Assembly (NCBI GenBank): GCA_028641055.1
Contig: CM054058.1
Location: 89,229,927 to 89,293,926, forward strand
Source of the DNA: Alopecurus myosuroides
Taxonomy: Eukaryota; Streptophyta; Magnoliopsida; Poales; Poaceae
Reading direction: 5' to 3'
DNA: 64,000 nucleotides
Positions 12,300 through 22,731 of the stretch are shown in pieces (the first letter of the stretch is position 1; every line of letters starts with the position of its first letter). The notes under the pieces were generated by a model. That model was given only the letters and a program-made list of their open reading frames with translations. It was not told the origin of the DNA and searched no databases. The position numbers and the translations under genes were made by a program.

Positions 12300-15047
12300 C
12301 TACCAGTACTCAGGAAACGTGGGCTCAGTCTCCTTATTGCTGGCACTTGCGTCGGCATCCTGCTCCTCTTCAGGACCAAAGGTGACATTGGCTGGGACCA
12401 ACCTGACGTTCGGTTTGGGAGGTTTCTTCTTCTGGTTCAGGGCCCACTTGGTGTTCTGGGCCGGCTGCCCGGCCTGTCCGTCTTGCGGCGCACCTGGCTG
12501 CTGGGGTCCGAAAGGCTGGGGTCCGGAAGGCTTGAAGGGAAGAAACTGCTGCCCAGCCTATGCGGCGCCACGCTTTGGCTGTTGCCGAGTTGGCACCGCA
12601 GCCGTCTTGGCGGGCTTCTTGGACGTGGGCGTGGGAGTTGGCTGAGAAGGCGGAGGCACCTACTGAGTTGGTGGCGCCTGCGGCTGGCTAGCCGGTGCAG
12701 CATCTGGCTGCACTCCGCCACGGGATCTTCTACCCGCTGCTCGGCACCGGGGTCTGGCTGCTCTGCAGCGTTGTCTTCTGGCTGTTGCTCGGCAGCAGCT
12801 GGCCGCTCCATGGCTGTGTTGTCCTGCTGCTCCTCGGCAGCGCGCTCGGTGGTCTCCTCAGCTGATGCAGCTGGAGCAGTTGGAGTGTTCTCGGCGTTGG
12901 TGGCATCCTGGGCAGCCAGCTGCACATCAGGCTGCGGCTGCTCGGAGACTTGTTCGGTCTCGTTCTTGGCACCAGTGTTCTCGGCGCCACGGTCTTGTTC
13001 TTCTCTGAGGGGGGAGGACGCATGTGTCCTGTCCTCCGGTAACTGGTCCCCATCATCATCGGAGAACTCCACGAGTTCTCGAGGAACGCTCCTCTTCCTC
13101 TTGGGGACCGGTACTTCGGTGGCATCAACATCAAGGGCCTCACTGAAAATAATGGTGTAAGGGGAGAACAGAGTCAGAGGGTACGCAAAGAAGGGAACCA
13201 GGAAGAGAAACAGTGAAGAGCCAAAATCTACTCGGAAGTACTTACCCGTCTATGGTGGGGCGCTTCCTGCGTGGGTTGGGCTTGTTGGTCGGCTTGTTTC
13301 CCAGCCTCTTCTTCAGCATCTTGGGAGGAGGTGCTGGCGCACCGCTACCCGTCCTCTTCCGGGTGTTGGGAGCGGCAACAGACACTGGAGCCACGTCCAG
13401 TGGTTCCTCCCCTTCATCCAGTTCCGGGTCCTCTGTGAATGAAAGAAACAAGAGATCAGAACAAGCAAGGGAAAAGCATCAAAACATGTTACACGCAAGC
13501 AGAGAGGTGAACCCGATCACCTTCATCATCCTCGGACCAGTCCCGAATAGAGGCGTCAACACGGGACTTACCGTCCTGGCTGGCATGGGGGATGCAGGGG
13601 GTGTCTTGGATGTCGTACGCGGTCACGTCATCCTCCTTCCTGTCTTCCTCCCAGTTGGCCTCGAAGATGGGATGGTCCCCTGTCTTCTGGCGGTGGATGT
13701 GCTGGAATTGCAAAAATAAAGCATACGTAAGTTGGTTTCCAGCAGAGTAGGGACCCTACTCGGTCTAGCGTGTAGACAAAAAGCACAAAAGCTAAGGACC
13801 AGAGGAGGCAAATGAGTAGTGTTTCTACTCGGTTAGCGTGCAAACACTAAGCACAAGAAGCTAAAAACTCTAAGGAAAAGCATATACAGAGGGAGTCTAT
13901 TCGGCACTGCATGCAAACATAAAGCATATAAAGCTAAGTGTTAACTAGGAGGCTCTACTCAGTGCAGCATGCAAACATAAAGCATATAAGCCTAAGAGAC
14001 AACCTATTCGGCATAGAGTGCAAGCAGAAAGTATACAAGGCCAAGAGGGATTCTATTCGGTGTCATGTACAAACAGCAAGCATACAGAGAAGGAGACTCA
14101 CCTGGGGAATGCGCTTGGTCCGGCTATACGACACAAAGCCATACGCCCAGTTGTCGGTTAGCGTAGTCCTCATGATGGACTTGGCCCAAATGGCCACCTC
14201 GGCCTTGCTAAGCTCAAAGGTGGTGGCCCTGGTGCAGTCCCGAGGGCCTGCCATGTAGCACATGTTGTTTGCCCGGCTTTGAAATCGGAGCACTCGCCGC
14301 GATATCCAGCACGCGATCGGGTCATCCTGCAGAAGCCCTTTTGTTGCAAGCTGCTCCAGGCGCTTGTCTACCTGGACCACGTCATTCACGGTATTCTTGG
14401 GATTATACCCCCAGTTCTGTCCCGTGGGAAGGATATTCTCGAACTTGGGGAGCCCAATTCGGTCTTCAGCAGCTTCTCCTTCAGCGGGAGGGACGTTTTT
14501 CACGTACAGGAAGCCGCGCTGCCACTTACGCACGGTCTCCAAACCGAGTACCCGCGGGTGGTGCCCGGTGCTGCGCTGCAGCATCATTGCGCTACCCGTC
14601 TGGGTCATCGCGCGTGGAACTAGAGGGTTGTTGGGGGTTTGGAACGCTCTGCTGGCGAAGAAAGAAGTAGCGGGCCCAGGTCTGGACTGTTGGGTAGACG
14701 CCCAGGAAGGCTTCACAGACGGCGGCGTGGGTGGATAGCATCACGATGGCGTTGGGAGGAAGATCATGTGGTTGAAGGCCAAAGTGGCGGAGGAAGTCGG
14801 AAAAGAACTTGGAAATCGGAAGGCCGAGGCCGCGTTTGAAGTGAGAAAGGAAGACGACGTACTCACCGTCTTCCGGTGTTGGGGCGAGCTCGTCGCCGGG
14901 ATGGCGACAAATCACGCCGGTAGGAACTCGGCGAGTGTTCACCAGCCACTAGCAGTCAGCGGCGGTGACATCCGAGCCCTCCCAGCTGCCGTGGGCCGGC
15001 GCCATCTCGTCCTCGTTCTGGTCCACGGCGGCGTTCGCGAGGTCCAT
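12300..15047 (-). pseudogene. Gypsy copy 1 antisense ORF, 5' half (PF04195-type domain)
   Basis: Start ATG at 15047 (MDLANAAVDQN). The N-terminus matches the 'putative gypsy type transposon' family (Transposase_28, PF04195): FGLQPHDLPPNAIVML and CEAFLGVYP are its hallmark blocks. Next come a conserved block with RKWQRGFLYVKN and DPIACWISRRVL, an exon with FEANWEEDRKEDD and SIRDWSEDDEGD, a basic exon with NTRKRTGSG, and a Glu/Gln/Ala-rich low-complexity exon. A TAG replaces the Gln codon before WLVNTRR near 14950, and a frameshift follows RYFFLRQQS. The gene once continued into 6315-3874. The product of such ORFs has no proven function. Confidence 0.78.
13740..14095. repeat. Minisatellite in an intron of the Gypsy copy 1 antisense ORF
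   Basis: About six degenerate units of 47-72 bp, each starting near a CTACTCGG or CTATTCGG box followed by GCATGCAAACATAAAGCA-like text. The same intron in copy 2 (about 60600-60735) has only two or three units. Confidence 0.7.
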
Positions 15048-15813
15048 GACGGAGCGGTTGCTGGTGGAGTCGCGGGTACTCGTCGAGGTCGAGGGTGACA
15101 ACGAAGACGGAGGCGCGCGAGGTGTGGTTCTCTCTCTCTCTCTGCGCATGAGGCAGTGGCGCGCTGCGGGTTTGCTGCGGTGTTGTGCTCGACGGCGGAG
15201 GCGAAGGCAAAGAGGAATAAGGATTGGGGAAAGCGAAAGGGAAAGAGAAGACGAGGGCGGCGCAGGGTTACTTATCCCTCTGCAGATTGCAGTTACCAAT
15301 CAGATTGAACGTGGCTGAGATCGTGCGGCGTGGGATGAATTAACTGCCCGTTAGAAACGCACATAGCGCAATCTGCGCGCGTAACGGGCGCAGTTAATCC
15401 CACGATGTGGGTCGTGGGCTCTCGAGTACCGGCTGGAAGTGACGTAACGGGCCGTGGGCCCCAGGTGAAGAGACAGGCGCGTGTCGCGTGATAACACCAG
15501 AACCGAGGCGTCGTGGGCGTAGATGCGTGACACGTGCCCTATCTGGACACGAGAAGGTGATTCGATCTGGATTGAGCGAGAGTGGATTGAAAAATTCGCT
15601 AAGTGTTGAGAACTCGGTAAAACGCTGCAGCGTGTGCTCTACTCGGCGTCAGGAGCAATTCTCCACTAGCCACAATTGGAGAAGCCCGAGTAAGAGTTAT
15701 GGTTGTCCGGGTTGAGGAGCAACTCGACCACACTTCTTCACAAGGGCAAATTGGTTTAAGCTGGCAGGGCCGAACGAACAAGTTCGCTGGACTCTACCAG
15801 CTTCGGGGACTAA
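15048..15813. promoter_or_regulatory. 5' flank of the copy 1 antisense ORF and 3' end of the Gypsy internal region
   Basis: No gene on the plus strand. On the minus strand this is the leader and promoter side of the antisense ORF. The TATA box clear in copy 2 (61844-61851) is degenerate here (GGATAAGTAA near 15270). The stretch ends AGCTTCGGGGACTAA directly before the LTR, the position of the polypurine tract. Confidence 0.5.
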
Positions 15814-16688
15814 TGTCGGGGGGCTACCCCCGAGTAGGCATGAGACAAGTGGTAAAACAGGGATCAGAGTACTGTTTGCCGGGTAGGCGGCTACCCGGAT
15901 ATCTGCATCCCGTATGCGCTACTCGGTGTTAAGTATTGAAGGTCAGGAGAAGATAAGGAGGAAGATTGGTATCATCCAAATAGAGATATGGTGGCCCGAG
16001 TAGATGAGCATCAATCCTACTCGGGCACAAATTCAATGGAGCCGTTCTGACGTGATCCCGCGTATCCCGCAGCCGTACAGGCGCGCGGTTCAACTTACAA
16101 GACGCATGATTATCCGCGCTACGGTGCGGGTATAGAGAGGGTAGGCGCCTGTCTTTTCTTCTCACTGACAGGGGGGACAGGACATGTCAGGAGCCTACTC
16201 AGTGAGGCTGACAGGGTGGACAAGTCATGTCAGCCGGACGGTGCGGCGACTTCTCGCCATGGCGTGAGTGGGAACACGGAGGCGTGCTCCATGTCACAGT
16301 AGAGGTGTCCCGTCATGTACCTTTTATCGTTGTTTACACAGCTGGGTACCAGTATACAAGGTGCCCAACCCCCTCCTGCGCCAGGGACATGACCCCAGAG
16401 AGCATTTATTGCACGATCAAGAGCTAGAGGTAGAAAGAGCAGAGAGTGGCTACTCGGCTGAGAGCCTGATTTGTACTGTGGCTACTCGGACATCACATAT
16501 ACAGAGAGATAGGCAGGAGTAGGGGTGTTACCTCCACACGAGGGCCCCGAACCTGGGTAGATCGAGGTGTTTGCAGTGTTTTCTGTGCGGGTCTACTCGA
16601 GGTGCGATCCCTCCCCGAATACCTACAGCGTCCATCGGCCCCAACACTTAAGCCATCCCATGGCATCTGTCTTCACCACTCTACGACA
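15814..16688 (+). repeat. LTR A: 3' LTR of Gypsy copy 1
   Basis: 875 bp, starting TGTCGGGGGGCTACC and ending CTACGACA. It shares its start, its CCGAGTAG-rich text, its GAGGGCCCxGAACCTGGGTAGATCG block and its end with LTRs B and C, but is much more diverged from them. The TATATAAGG box of B and C reads TATACAAGG here. Confidence 0.88.
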
Positions 16689-17098
16689 TGTAGGTCTGGA
16701 GATTCCGGTGTATCTCCGGTAAGTCTCTGGACTGCGTCCACCGGGTGACACCTAGAGTGCAGTACGGTTCCTTCTCAGCAAAACATACCAACACCACAGA
16801 CTCTGGTGTATCTCCGGCAAGTCTCCGGAGTGAGTCTAGCGGGTGATACCTGGCTCACATCACGGATTTGTTCCACAAGAAGGCTTCATATCGGAGAGTC
16901 CGGTCTGGGAAACCGGAGACTCTAGCCTAGAATGGAATTCCAGCAGAAGTACCACATTTGATCTTTGACCTTTTTGATACTCATTACCACCATACCAAAT
17001 ATGATTACTAGACCCTGAAAAACATCAACACACTTGAGGATACGTGTGTTGTAAACAAACATCCAAAACAAGATGATTTAAGTGTGTTTGCACTTTCA
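16689..17098 (-). repeat. Fragment of the 3' LTR of retrotransposon X
   Basis: On the minus strand the LTR starts TGAAAGTGCAAACACAC at 17098 and runs left until Gypsy copy 1 interrupts it at 16688. It contains repeated GGAGACTC / CTCCGG text, also seen at the far right (63266-63800), which suggests the two places belong to the LTRs of one element. Confidence 0.6.
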
Positions 17099-17113
17099 AT
17101 CTCCCCCTTTTTG
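17099..17113 (-). promoter_or_regulatory. Polypurine tract of retrotransposon X
   Basis: Minus strand AAAAAGGGGGAGAT directly before the TGAAAG LTR start. This follows GTTGTCATCAAACACC, the arrangement typical of SIRE/Maximus-type Copia elements. It primes plus-strand DNA synthesis in LTR retrotransposons. Confidence 0.65.
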
Positions 17114-17547
17114 GTGTTTGATGACAACACACACATTTGCAATGAATTTCACAGATGGGTTATGTTTGGGAAAAATAGACGGGCTTTCAAACAACTAAGT
17201 CGTGAGCTCCCCCAATGTTTTACAAACAATTCCCTCTAGAACAACTACTAATGAACAATATAAATATATGCATAAGTAAGATAGATAAAGCAACAATAAG
17301 CACAAATAATAAGATAGCTTCATCACGTAGTCTCACCACACATAGATTTTTAAGGTCCACTAGGAAATAACTCGAAATCAACTAGGATAAAAGGAACACA
17401 AGCCATACAACCAAATCAAGTCCAAAGACTTGTGTTCCGGGGCGAATGAAATAAAAACAAAGGGCAAAGAAGTCTATAGCTACTTCTCCTCCCTTTAGCA
17501 TCGAGACACCAAAAAGGGCAAAGAACAACTACACACACCCCAAAGGA
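17114..17547. other. 3' untranslated part of retrotransposon X
   Basis: AT-rich and without a supported ORF. It lies between the stop of the X reading frame and the polypurine tract. Confidence 0.55.
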
Positions 17548-18465
17548 TCAGTCATCCTCCTCGTAGTACTCATCATCTCCAGCATCATCAATCCTGTATG
17601 TGCCTTCTCCCTCCTCATCCTCATCTTCTTCTTCATACTCCTCTTCATCCTTGTCTTCCCTAGTATGCTCCTCAGCCAGCTCCTCTTCTTCAATCATAGG
17701 AGCTTTGCCACGGTTGGTAGAACATGACGGAGCCAAAGAGACCTCCTCAAAGTCACCCCACGAGTAGTTGTGGGTGTTCCAGTTCTCATATGACATGGTC
17801 AAAGACTCAGTAGGAGGCTCACGAGTAGGAGGATCCCCAATACCGGCATGGTCCTGGAGCTTTGTGATCATCTTCCTCGGCTGACGCCTTTCCTTATAGG
17901 GCTCATGGTTCTCCTTATGGACATCGACCGTCATGCAAATAATGTTACGCTGAAACCAAGAAAACTTCTTCATCTCATCTTGAGATTCTTCCTTGCTAGA
18001 CCAACGAGAGGGAGGGTCAGCATTCTTCCTCCTAGACCTTGGAGCAGCCTCAGCATCACCCATAGGGGTGTCCTCGTCAGGAAGGTGAGACGACAGTAAC
18101 TGAAGAGTGCCAACAGTATTCTTAGTCTCATAATCAATACCCGGGCACTCCTCACGAATGAGCTTCATCACATAGGGAGCATAAATAGGGACCTTCTTGA
18201 TCTCATTCATGGCTCAAAACATCTCCTCCTTAATGAAATGCATCACATCGATCTCATATCCCTCACCATCTGGACCACCCAAGTGACACTGGAAAGCCTG
18301 ATAAAGAAAGTTGACTATACCGCCACCGATAGCATCCACATTCTCGGCCTTGGGAGCAATGTTGTTGCAGAGGAGGCAGAGAATAATGTTGTAAACCCTC
18401 TTGAGATTCTTAGCAGTGCCGGTGCTCGAGATCTTCTCATACATAGGATCCATCCTCTTATTGTT
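17548..18465 (-). pseudogene. Retrotransposon X extra ORF, C-terminal half
   Basis: Minus-strand frame running from the CACTA-2 junction at 18465 to the stop at 17548. It holds KRMDPMYEKISSTGTAKNLK, then APKAENVDAIGGGIVNF, then KKVPIYAPYVMKLIREECPG, and a very acidic tail ending DEYYEEDD. A TGA separates the two halves near 18212 (MF*AMNE). The N-terminal half is at 36531-37199, and removing CACTA-2 joins them in frame (VAYN-NKRMD). The layout resembles the gag-like or ORF-1 type extra proteins of plant LTR elements. I do not recognise a catalytic domain. Confidence 0.7.
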
Positions 18466-18482
18466 CACTGGTGGAGAACAGG

Positions 18483-18675
18483 GAAGTAGCACCGGTTTGT
18501 AAGGGCCTTTGGACTCGGATACAAAACCGGTGCTACGTATCCGGGACTAAAGGCCCCCCCCTTTAGAACCGGTCAGTCACCAACCGGTTCTAAAGGCCTC
18601 CACGTGGGCGCCGAAGAGCGCGCGCAGGCGGAGGACCTTTAGAACCGGTTGGTAACACCAACCGGTCCTAAAGCT
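18483..18675. repeat. CACTA-2 left subterminal repeats
   Basis: Inverted pairs of the motif TTTAGAACCGGT and variants (TAGCACCGGTT, ACCGGTCCTAAAG). The same motif recurs at the right end (36205-36490). Confidence 0.85.
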
Positions 18676-19009
18676 TTTTTTCTCTTTTTTTTTCTTTTTC
18701 TTTTCAGGGTTTCCGATTCCGTATATAGGGTTTAGGGTTTAGGGCGTGTTCCGTATTTTCAGGGTTTCCGTTTACGTGTTTCCGTTTACATAATCGAAAA
18801 ACACGTAATCGGAAATACGTATCCGGAAACACCGATTCCGTGTTTGCGGTTAAGTGTTTCCGATTCCGTGTTTGCGGTTAAATGTTGATGCACCAAATAA
18901 AAGTACATATATATATATATATACATGTAACACGAAGTAATCGACCGAGAATTACATAATCTGAAGTTCGTTTTCAATAGCTGTATACTTGCATAGAGAA
19001 GGGAGCTGG
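18676..19009. other. Non-coding stretch, CACTA-2 3' side
   Basis: Contains direct repeats of GTTTCCGATTCCGT / GTTTGCGGTTAAGTG text at about 18700-18890 and an (AT)9-like microsatellite at 18907-18924. No supported ORF. Confidence 0.6.
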
Positions 19010-21370
19010 CTATTGGTTCATAGGATGGAAAAATTCTCCGTCTTCTGCTATGACTTGCGTGAGAAGAAATCCTGCCAATTCCTCTGCAATAGCCTTGCAA
19101 CGGTCGATTGGTTTGAGCTGCGCCCGCTTTCGTGCCATCTTGAAAAGAAGTAGATGGAAACAATTAAGTTATGAACAAAACTAAACATAATTAATGGCAA
19201 CATAAATAAAGTTGTGAAGATCCGGTTACGTACCTCTAGATTTCTGGTAGTACGGGATTTCTCATTGATCGTCCTGTGAATGAACTCGCAAACGTAGTAT
19301 CCACAATAATCAGTTCCCTGTGGTTGTTGCGGGACTTTCTATATACGAGAAACATAATTCAGTCAAATTAATAATAATCAAGAGAATGGTAATGGTATTG
19401 AAATCAGGGTACGTAGTACTACTTACTTTGTTAATCTGAAAGTGGAGCTTGTCTGCCCATGTACTGGGTTCTTCCTTGATGAACATTTGCCAAACCCTGG
19501 GCGACAAAAGAAAAATGAATAGAAGAGTTAATTAATTATTACTTACTTCATATCAGGAAATGAACGAAAGAGGCCGATGAACGAAAGAGGCCGATATATA
19601 TATACTTTGAAGCATCTGACGCGCGGTCTTCCATGTGTCAGTGCCCCAGGTTAACGAGTCCCAGACTTCAACTTGTCCTTGATCGATTCTAATGATGAAC
19701 ATATGAAGTGGCCGCTGCGCACGTGTACACACGCAGTCATGCATACTCGTCTGCTCCGCCTGCTTCATCTCCTCCGTCTGCTTCATCTGTGCGGTGTGCG
19801 TCTTCTCAATGTACCGTTCATAGTCTGAAAGGGGCGGCGGTGGCGGCGGTGCAGGATAATATAAGTTGTCGATGGTCCGCTCAATTTTCCACTTTGGGAT
19901 GTCCTTCAGAGTTTCCTTCCAGGTGTCTGGAGGGGGCTTCAGGGGAAACTGTGTGAACCATGCGCTGGTTTTGGCTTTCACGACATCGGTTAGTTCCTCC
20001 GGAGTCATCAGGCCTGGTAACTTCGGCGAAGTCTCGACTTTCTTGGATTTCCTTGGTCTCTTCTTGGGAGGAGTCCCGTTTCTTCTGAACTTCAGCTTCC
20101 GCTTTGCTGTACCCGTAGTGGGCGCATCCGTCGGCTCACGGGAGTGCACGGGCGATGGACCCTCGGCCTCGGGCTCCCAATCTTGGTTGTGGGGTGGACT
20201 TGGAGGTTCGTTGGGGGGTGGACTTGGAGGTCGTGCATTCTCTGTACGAAAGTGAAAAAACTATTAAAAATAAGCTTACATGTGGTGCAACATTCAGTAA
20301 TTGATGGAGGTATATATGGTGCATTTGTACCTGGAGGAGTCGGTGGCCTTGGCGCCGAGTTAGGAAACACGATGTGTTTCTTATTCCACAAGATGATACC
20401 AAGCTCCATTTCTCCCAGTGTCTTCTCGCCTTCACCTCCCGGAATATGGAGCTCAATTGAATGGCATCCCGGCATAATTGTTGACAACCCGACACGAGCA
20501 TGGGATGCTGGAATCTGACCACCATGGTAGGTTGCTCCAGGTTGATTCGGTAAAGCATAGCCTGACGCCACCCTGAAGGATATGTTCCCCATTGGCATAT
20601 GTATCTCACAGTTTGTCTTCTCCGTGATATCATCCACGGGGTAGTGAGGCGCCGACGGTTCGACTGCACGACCGTCTTCTAGCTGCATGTGCGTGGAACC
20701 AACGCTGCTTCTATGCTGAGATGGGACGGCATCTGCTACATGATCGTCTTCTATTTGCAGCTGATCAGGTGCAGGACGATGTTCTACCTCCTCTTCAGTG
20801 TCAGGTAGAGGGTGTCCCCCTTTCTTCAAGAGAAAATCCACCTTTTGTTCTAATGTCGATAGCCGTTCCATCGCCTTTTTCTTGCTTCTATCACGGCTTC
20901 TGTAAGTGCCAATGTCCGCGGCAAACCCTTGGCTCCACGGGGTAGAGGCTCCAAAGCCTCGTGTTCGTCCCCACTTTTCGGGGTTCCCGAGTGCCCTCGT
21001 CAGCTCGTCGTTCTCTCTATCGGCAACAAAAGTTCCTTTTCGAACCGCTTCTATTGCCTTCTCTAGTTCTGCTACGACTTTTGTTAATTTTTCCGACCAT
21101 GGTCCCTGAGCAACAATCATCCCAGTCTCAGCGTCCAACGTCATCCTCGACGCTGTCGTCGTCATCATCTACTACATCTTCTATATTCTGATCTCCGTCA
21201 CCGGAGTCGTTCAAAAATTGATTGCTAAACGCCTGTCCACCGTCGTCATCACGATATATGGCCGTTGCATTATTAAAAATCATCTCGCACATGTATCTTT
21301 CCTTCTCCGCCTCACCCATTCCCGCGAGTTTATCGGCGTGAGGATCATGTGCAGATTCTTGGGGATCCAT
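19010..21370 (-). pseudogene. CACTA-2 second gene with Ulp1 (C48) protease-like C-terminus
   Basis: Starts at ATG 21370 (MDPQESAHDPH) and reads down the minus strand through several exons. The middle part has a coiled coil (ERLSTLEQKVDFLLKK), then a basic Pro/Lys-rich block (TAKRKLKFRRNGTPPKK), then the protease-like region. That region has LHMFIIRI with His codon at 19703-19705, VWDSL for the Asp, and a clean exon 19338-19234 with VPQQPQGTDYCGYYVCEF (Gln and catalytic Cys, codon 19303-19305). The last exon is 19138-19010, ending DGEFFHPMNQ. Introns are GT-AG. A frame change near 21140 and a bad junction near 20240 suggest it is degraded, but the protease triad itself is present. In CACTA-1 and CACTA-4 the equivalent residues are lost. 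Confidence 0.7.
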
Positions 21371-21607
21371 AGCTCAACACCTGCTAGTAAAATTTATAAA
21401 ATGAAGAACACTTAGCGAAATTTTCATCGGGCACTTGGCGAAATTATTTCATCGGACAGTAATAAAATAATAGTTCTGGACATATTAATGAAATAATAGT
21501 TCTGGACACACCAAGAGTTACATATCTCGGGTTAATTTTTTTAACCCTAATACATCACGATCGAATAATATCACTTATACATAGTCTCGTGACATCTCTC
21601 AAAATAA
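21371..21607. other. Short intergenic spacer in CACTA-2
   Basis: Between two minus-strand genes. AT-rich, with short direct repeats (AATAATAGTTCTGGACA, twice near 21467-21505). No gene seen. Confidence 0.55.
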
Positions 21608-21955
21608 TTAACTCCGACCGGGTCCTAAGCCGCGGGGTGCTGAGTCACGGGTGCTACGCATCCATAGATAAGGAACCCTCATATGGTCATAGCTCACGTG
21701 GTAAGGAACCCTCCGAATAATCGACCAACTGCTGCTATACTGCCTATCGAGCAAGTACATGTAGCGACGGACGTGCTCGTCCTCCTCCCTGATACGCTGT
21801 TGTACCACCTCCTCAGAGGCCGGCTCCCTCCCTGATACGCTGTTGTACCACCTCCTCAGGGGCCTGCTCTCTCCGCACCGAGCGTGGCCCACGCGATGGC
21901 CACCAAAGAATATCCGGGTCGACCACGTCACCCGGATTTCTCACCAAGCCGCGTG
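21608..21955 (-). pseudogene. CACTA-2 cargo ORF of unknown function, C-terminal part
   Basis: Minus-strand frame continuing the ORF that starts at 27529, with CACTA-3 inserted between. The protein is Arg/Pro-rich, with DVVDPDILWW, a repeated EEVVQQRIREE block, and then YMYLLDRQYSSSWSIIRRVP and YDHMRVPYLW near the end. A 43-bp tandem duplication (units starting 21787 and 21830) shifts the frame. I do not recognise a domain. Similar Arg-rich ORFs are often seen beside grass transposons, but this is inference. Confidence 0.6.
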
Positions 21956-21966
21956 CACTAGTGGAA

Positions 21967-22160
21967 ACAGGGCCTTTTGTCCCGGGTCGTAAGGGCCATT
22001 TGTCCCGGTTGCGCAACCGGGATGGGCTAGCCGGGACAAATGGCCCTCCCCATTGGTCCCGGTTGTGCCAGCACCCGGGATGGTAAGGCTGGCCCACGTG
22101 GCGACTCTGGGCCAGGGACCGCGAGGGAGTTCGTCCCGGTTCGTTTTAGGGACCGGGATG
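21967..22160. repeat. CACTA-3 left subterminal repeats
   Basis: Several direct and inverted copies of TTTGTCCCGGTTG / ACCGGGACAAATGG. Matching copies lie at 24105-24180 and 27190-27430. Confidence 0.85.
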
Positions 22161-22731
22161 GATGCCTTCTTAAAAAAAGAATAAAGTCCGCCCATTTTCC
22201 CTGCCGCGGCAGGTTTTTTTTGTTCGTTTTTTTTTCTCCTGCCTCGCAATCGCCAACCGGCCTCCCCTTCCCCAACCGCTCCAGGACCACGTCTTTAATT
22301 AAGCCCACTGACACATTTTTTAGTCAAAAAGGCCCACTGGCCCGCGTCTTTTATTTATGGACAGTCAACGGTTCGAAGGGCCCACTGGCCCGCGTCTGTT
22401 ATTATGGCCAGTCAACAGGGGCCACTGGCCAGCGGCCTGGTGGCTGGTTCGCCTGGTCCATTAAACTAAGACCGAAGGACGGTCAAAGGGCCGCTGTCCG
22501 CCTCGTCTTCCCGCCCCGCCTCGTCTTCCCGCCCCGCCTCGGCTTCCCACGCCCCACTCCCCACGCGCCACGCCTCGGCTCCCCGCATTCATGGCCGCCT
22601 GCAACCGCCGCCACGTTCAGGCCGCCGGTTGGCATGCCAGCCCACCCCGGGTCCTTTTTAAAGGCCCCCCGCCGCCCGTACAACCCACCCACCCCGGACG
22701 CGTCCCTGGCAAAGCAACCCTAGCCGCCACC

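Larger units (their letters stand above)
2992..16688 (+). mobile_element. Gypsy copy 1 (Tat-lineage type), 3' portion
   Basis: From left to right it holds an integrase C-terminus (+), a spacer, an antisense extra ORF (-) and a 3' LTR ending at 16688. A coding strand that ends in integrase, followed by an antisense ORF before the 3' LTR, is the arrangement known from Tat-lineage Gypsy elements of grasses. It is interrupted by CACTA-1 on the left and by Y1 at 6316-12299. Frameshifts and stops are more numerous than in copy 2, so it looks older. Confidence 0.82.
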
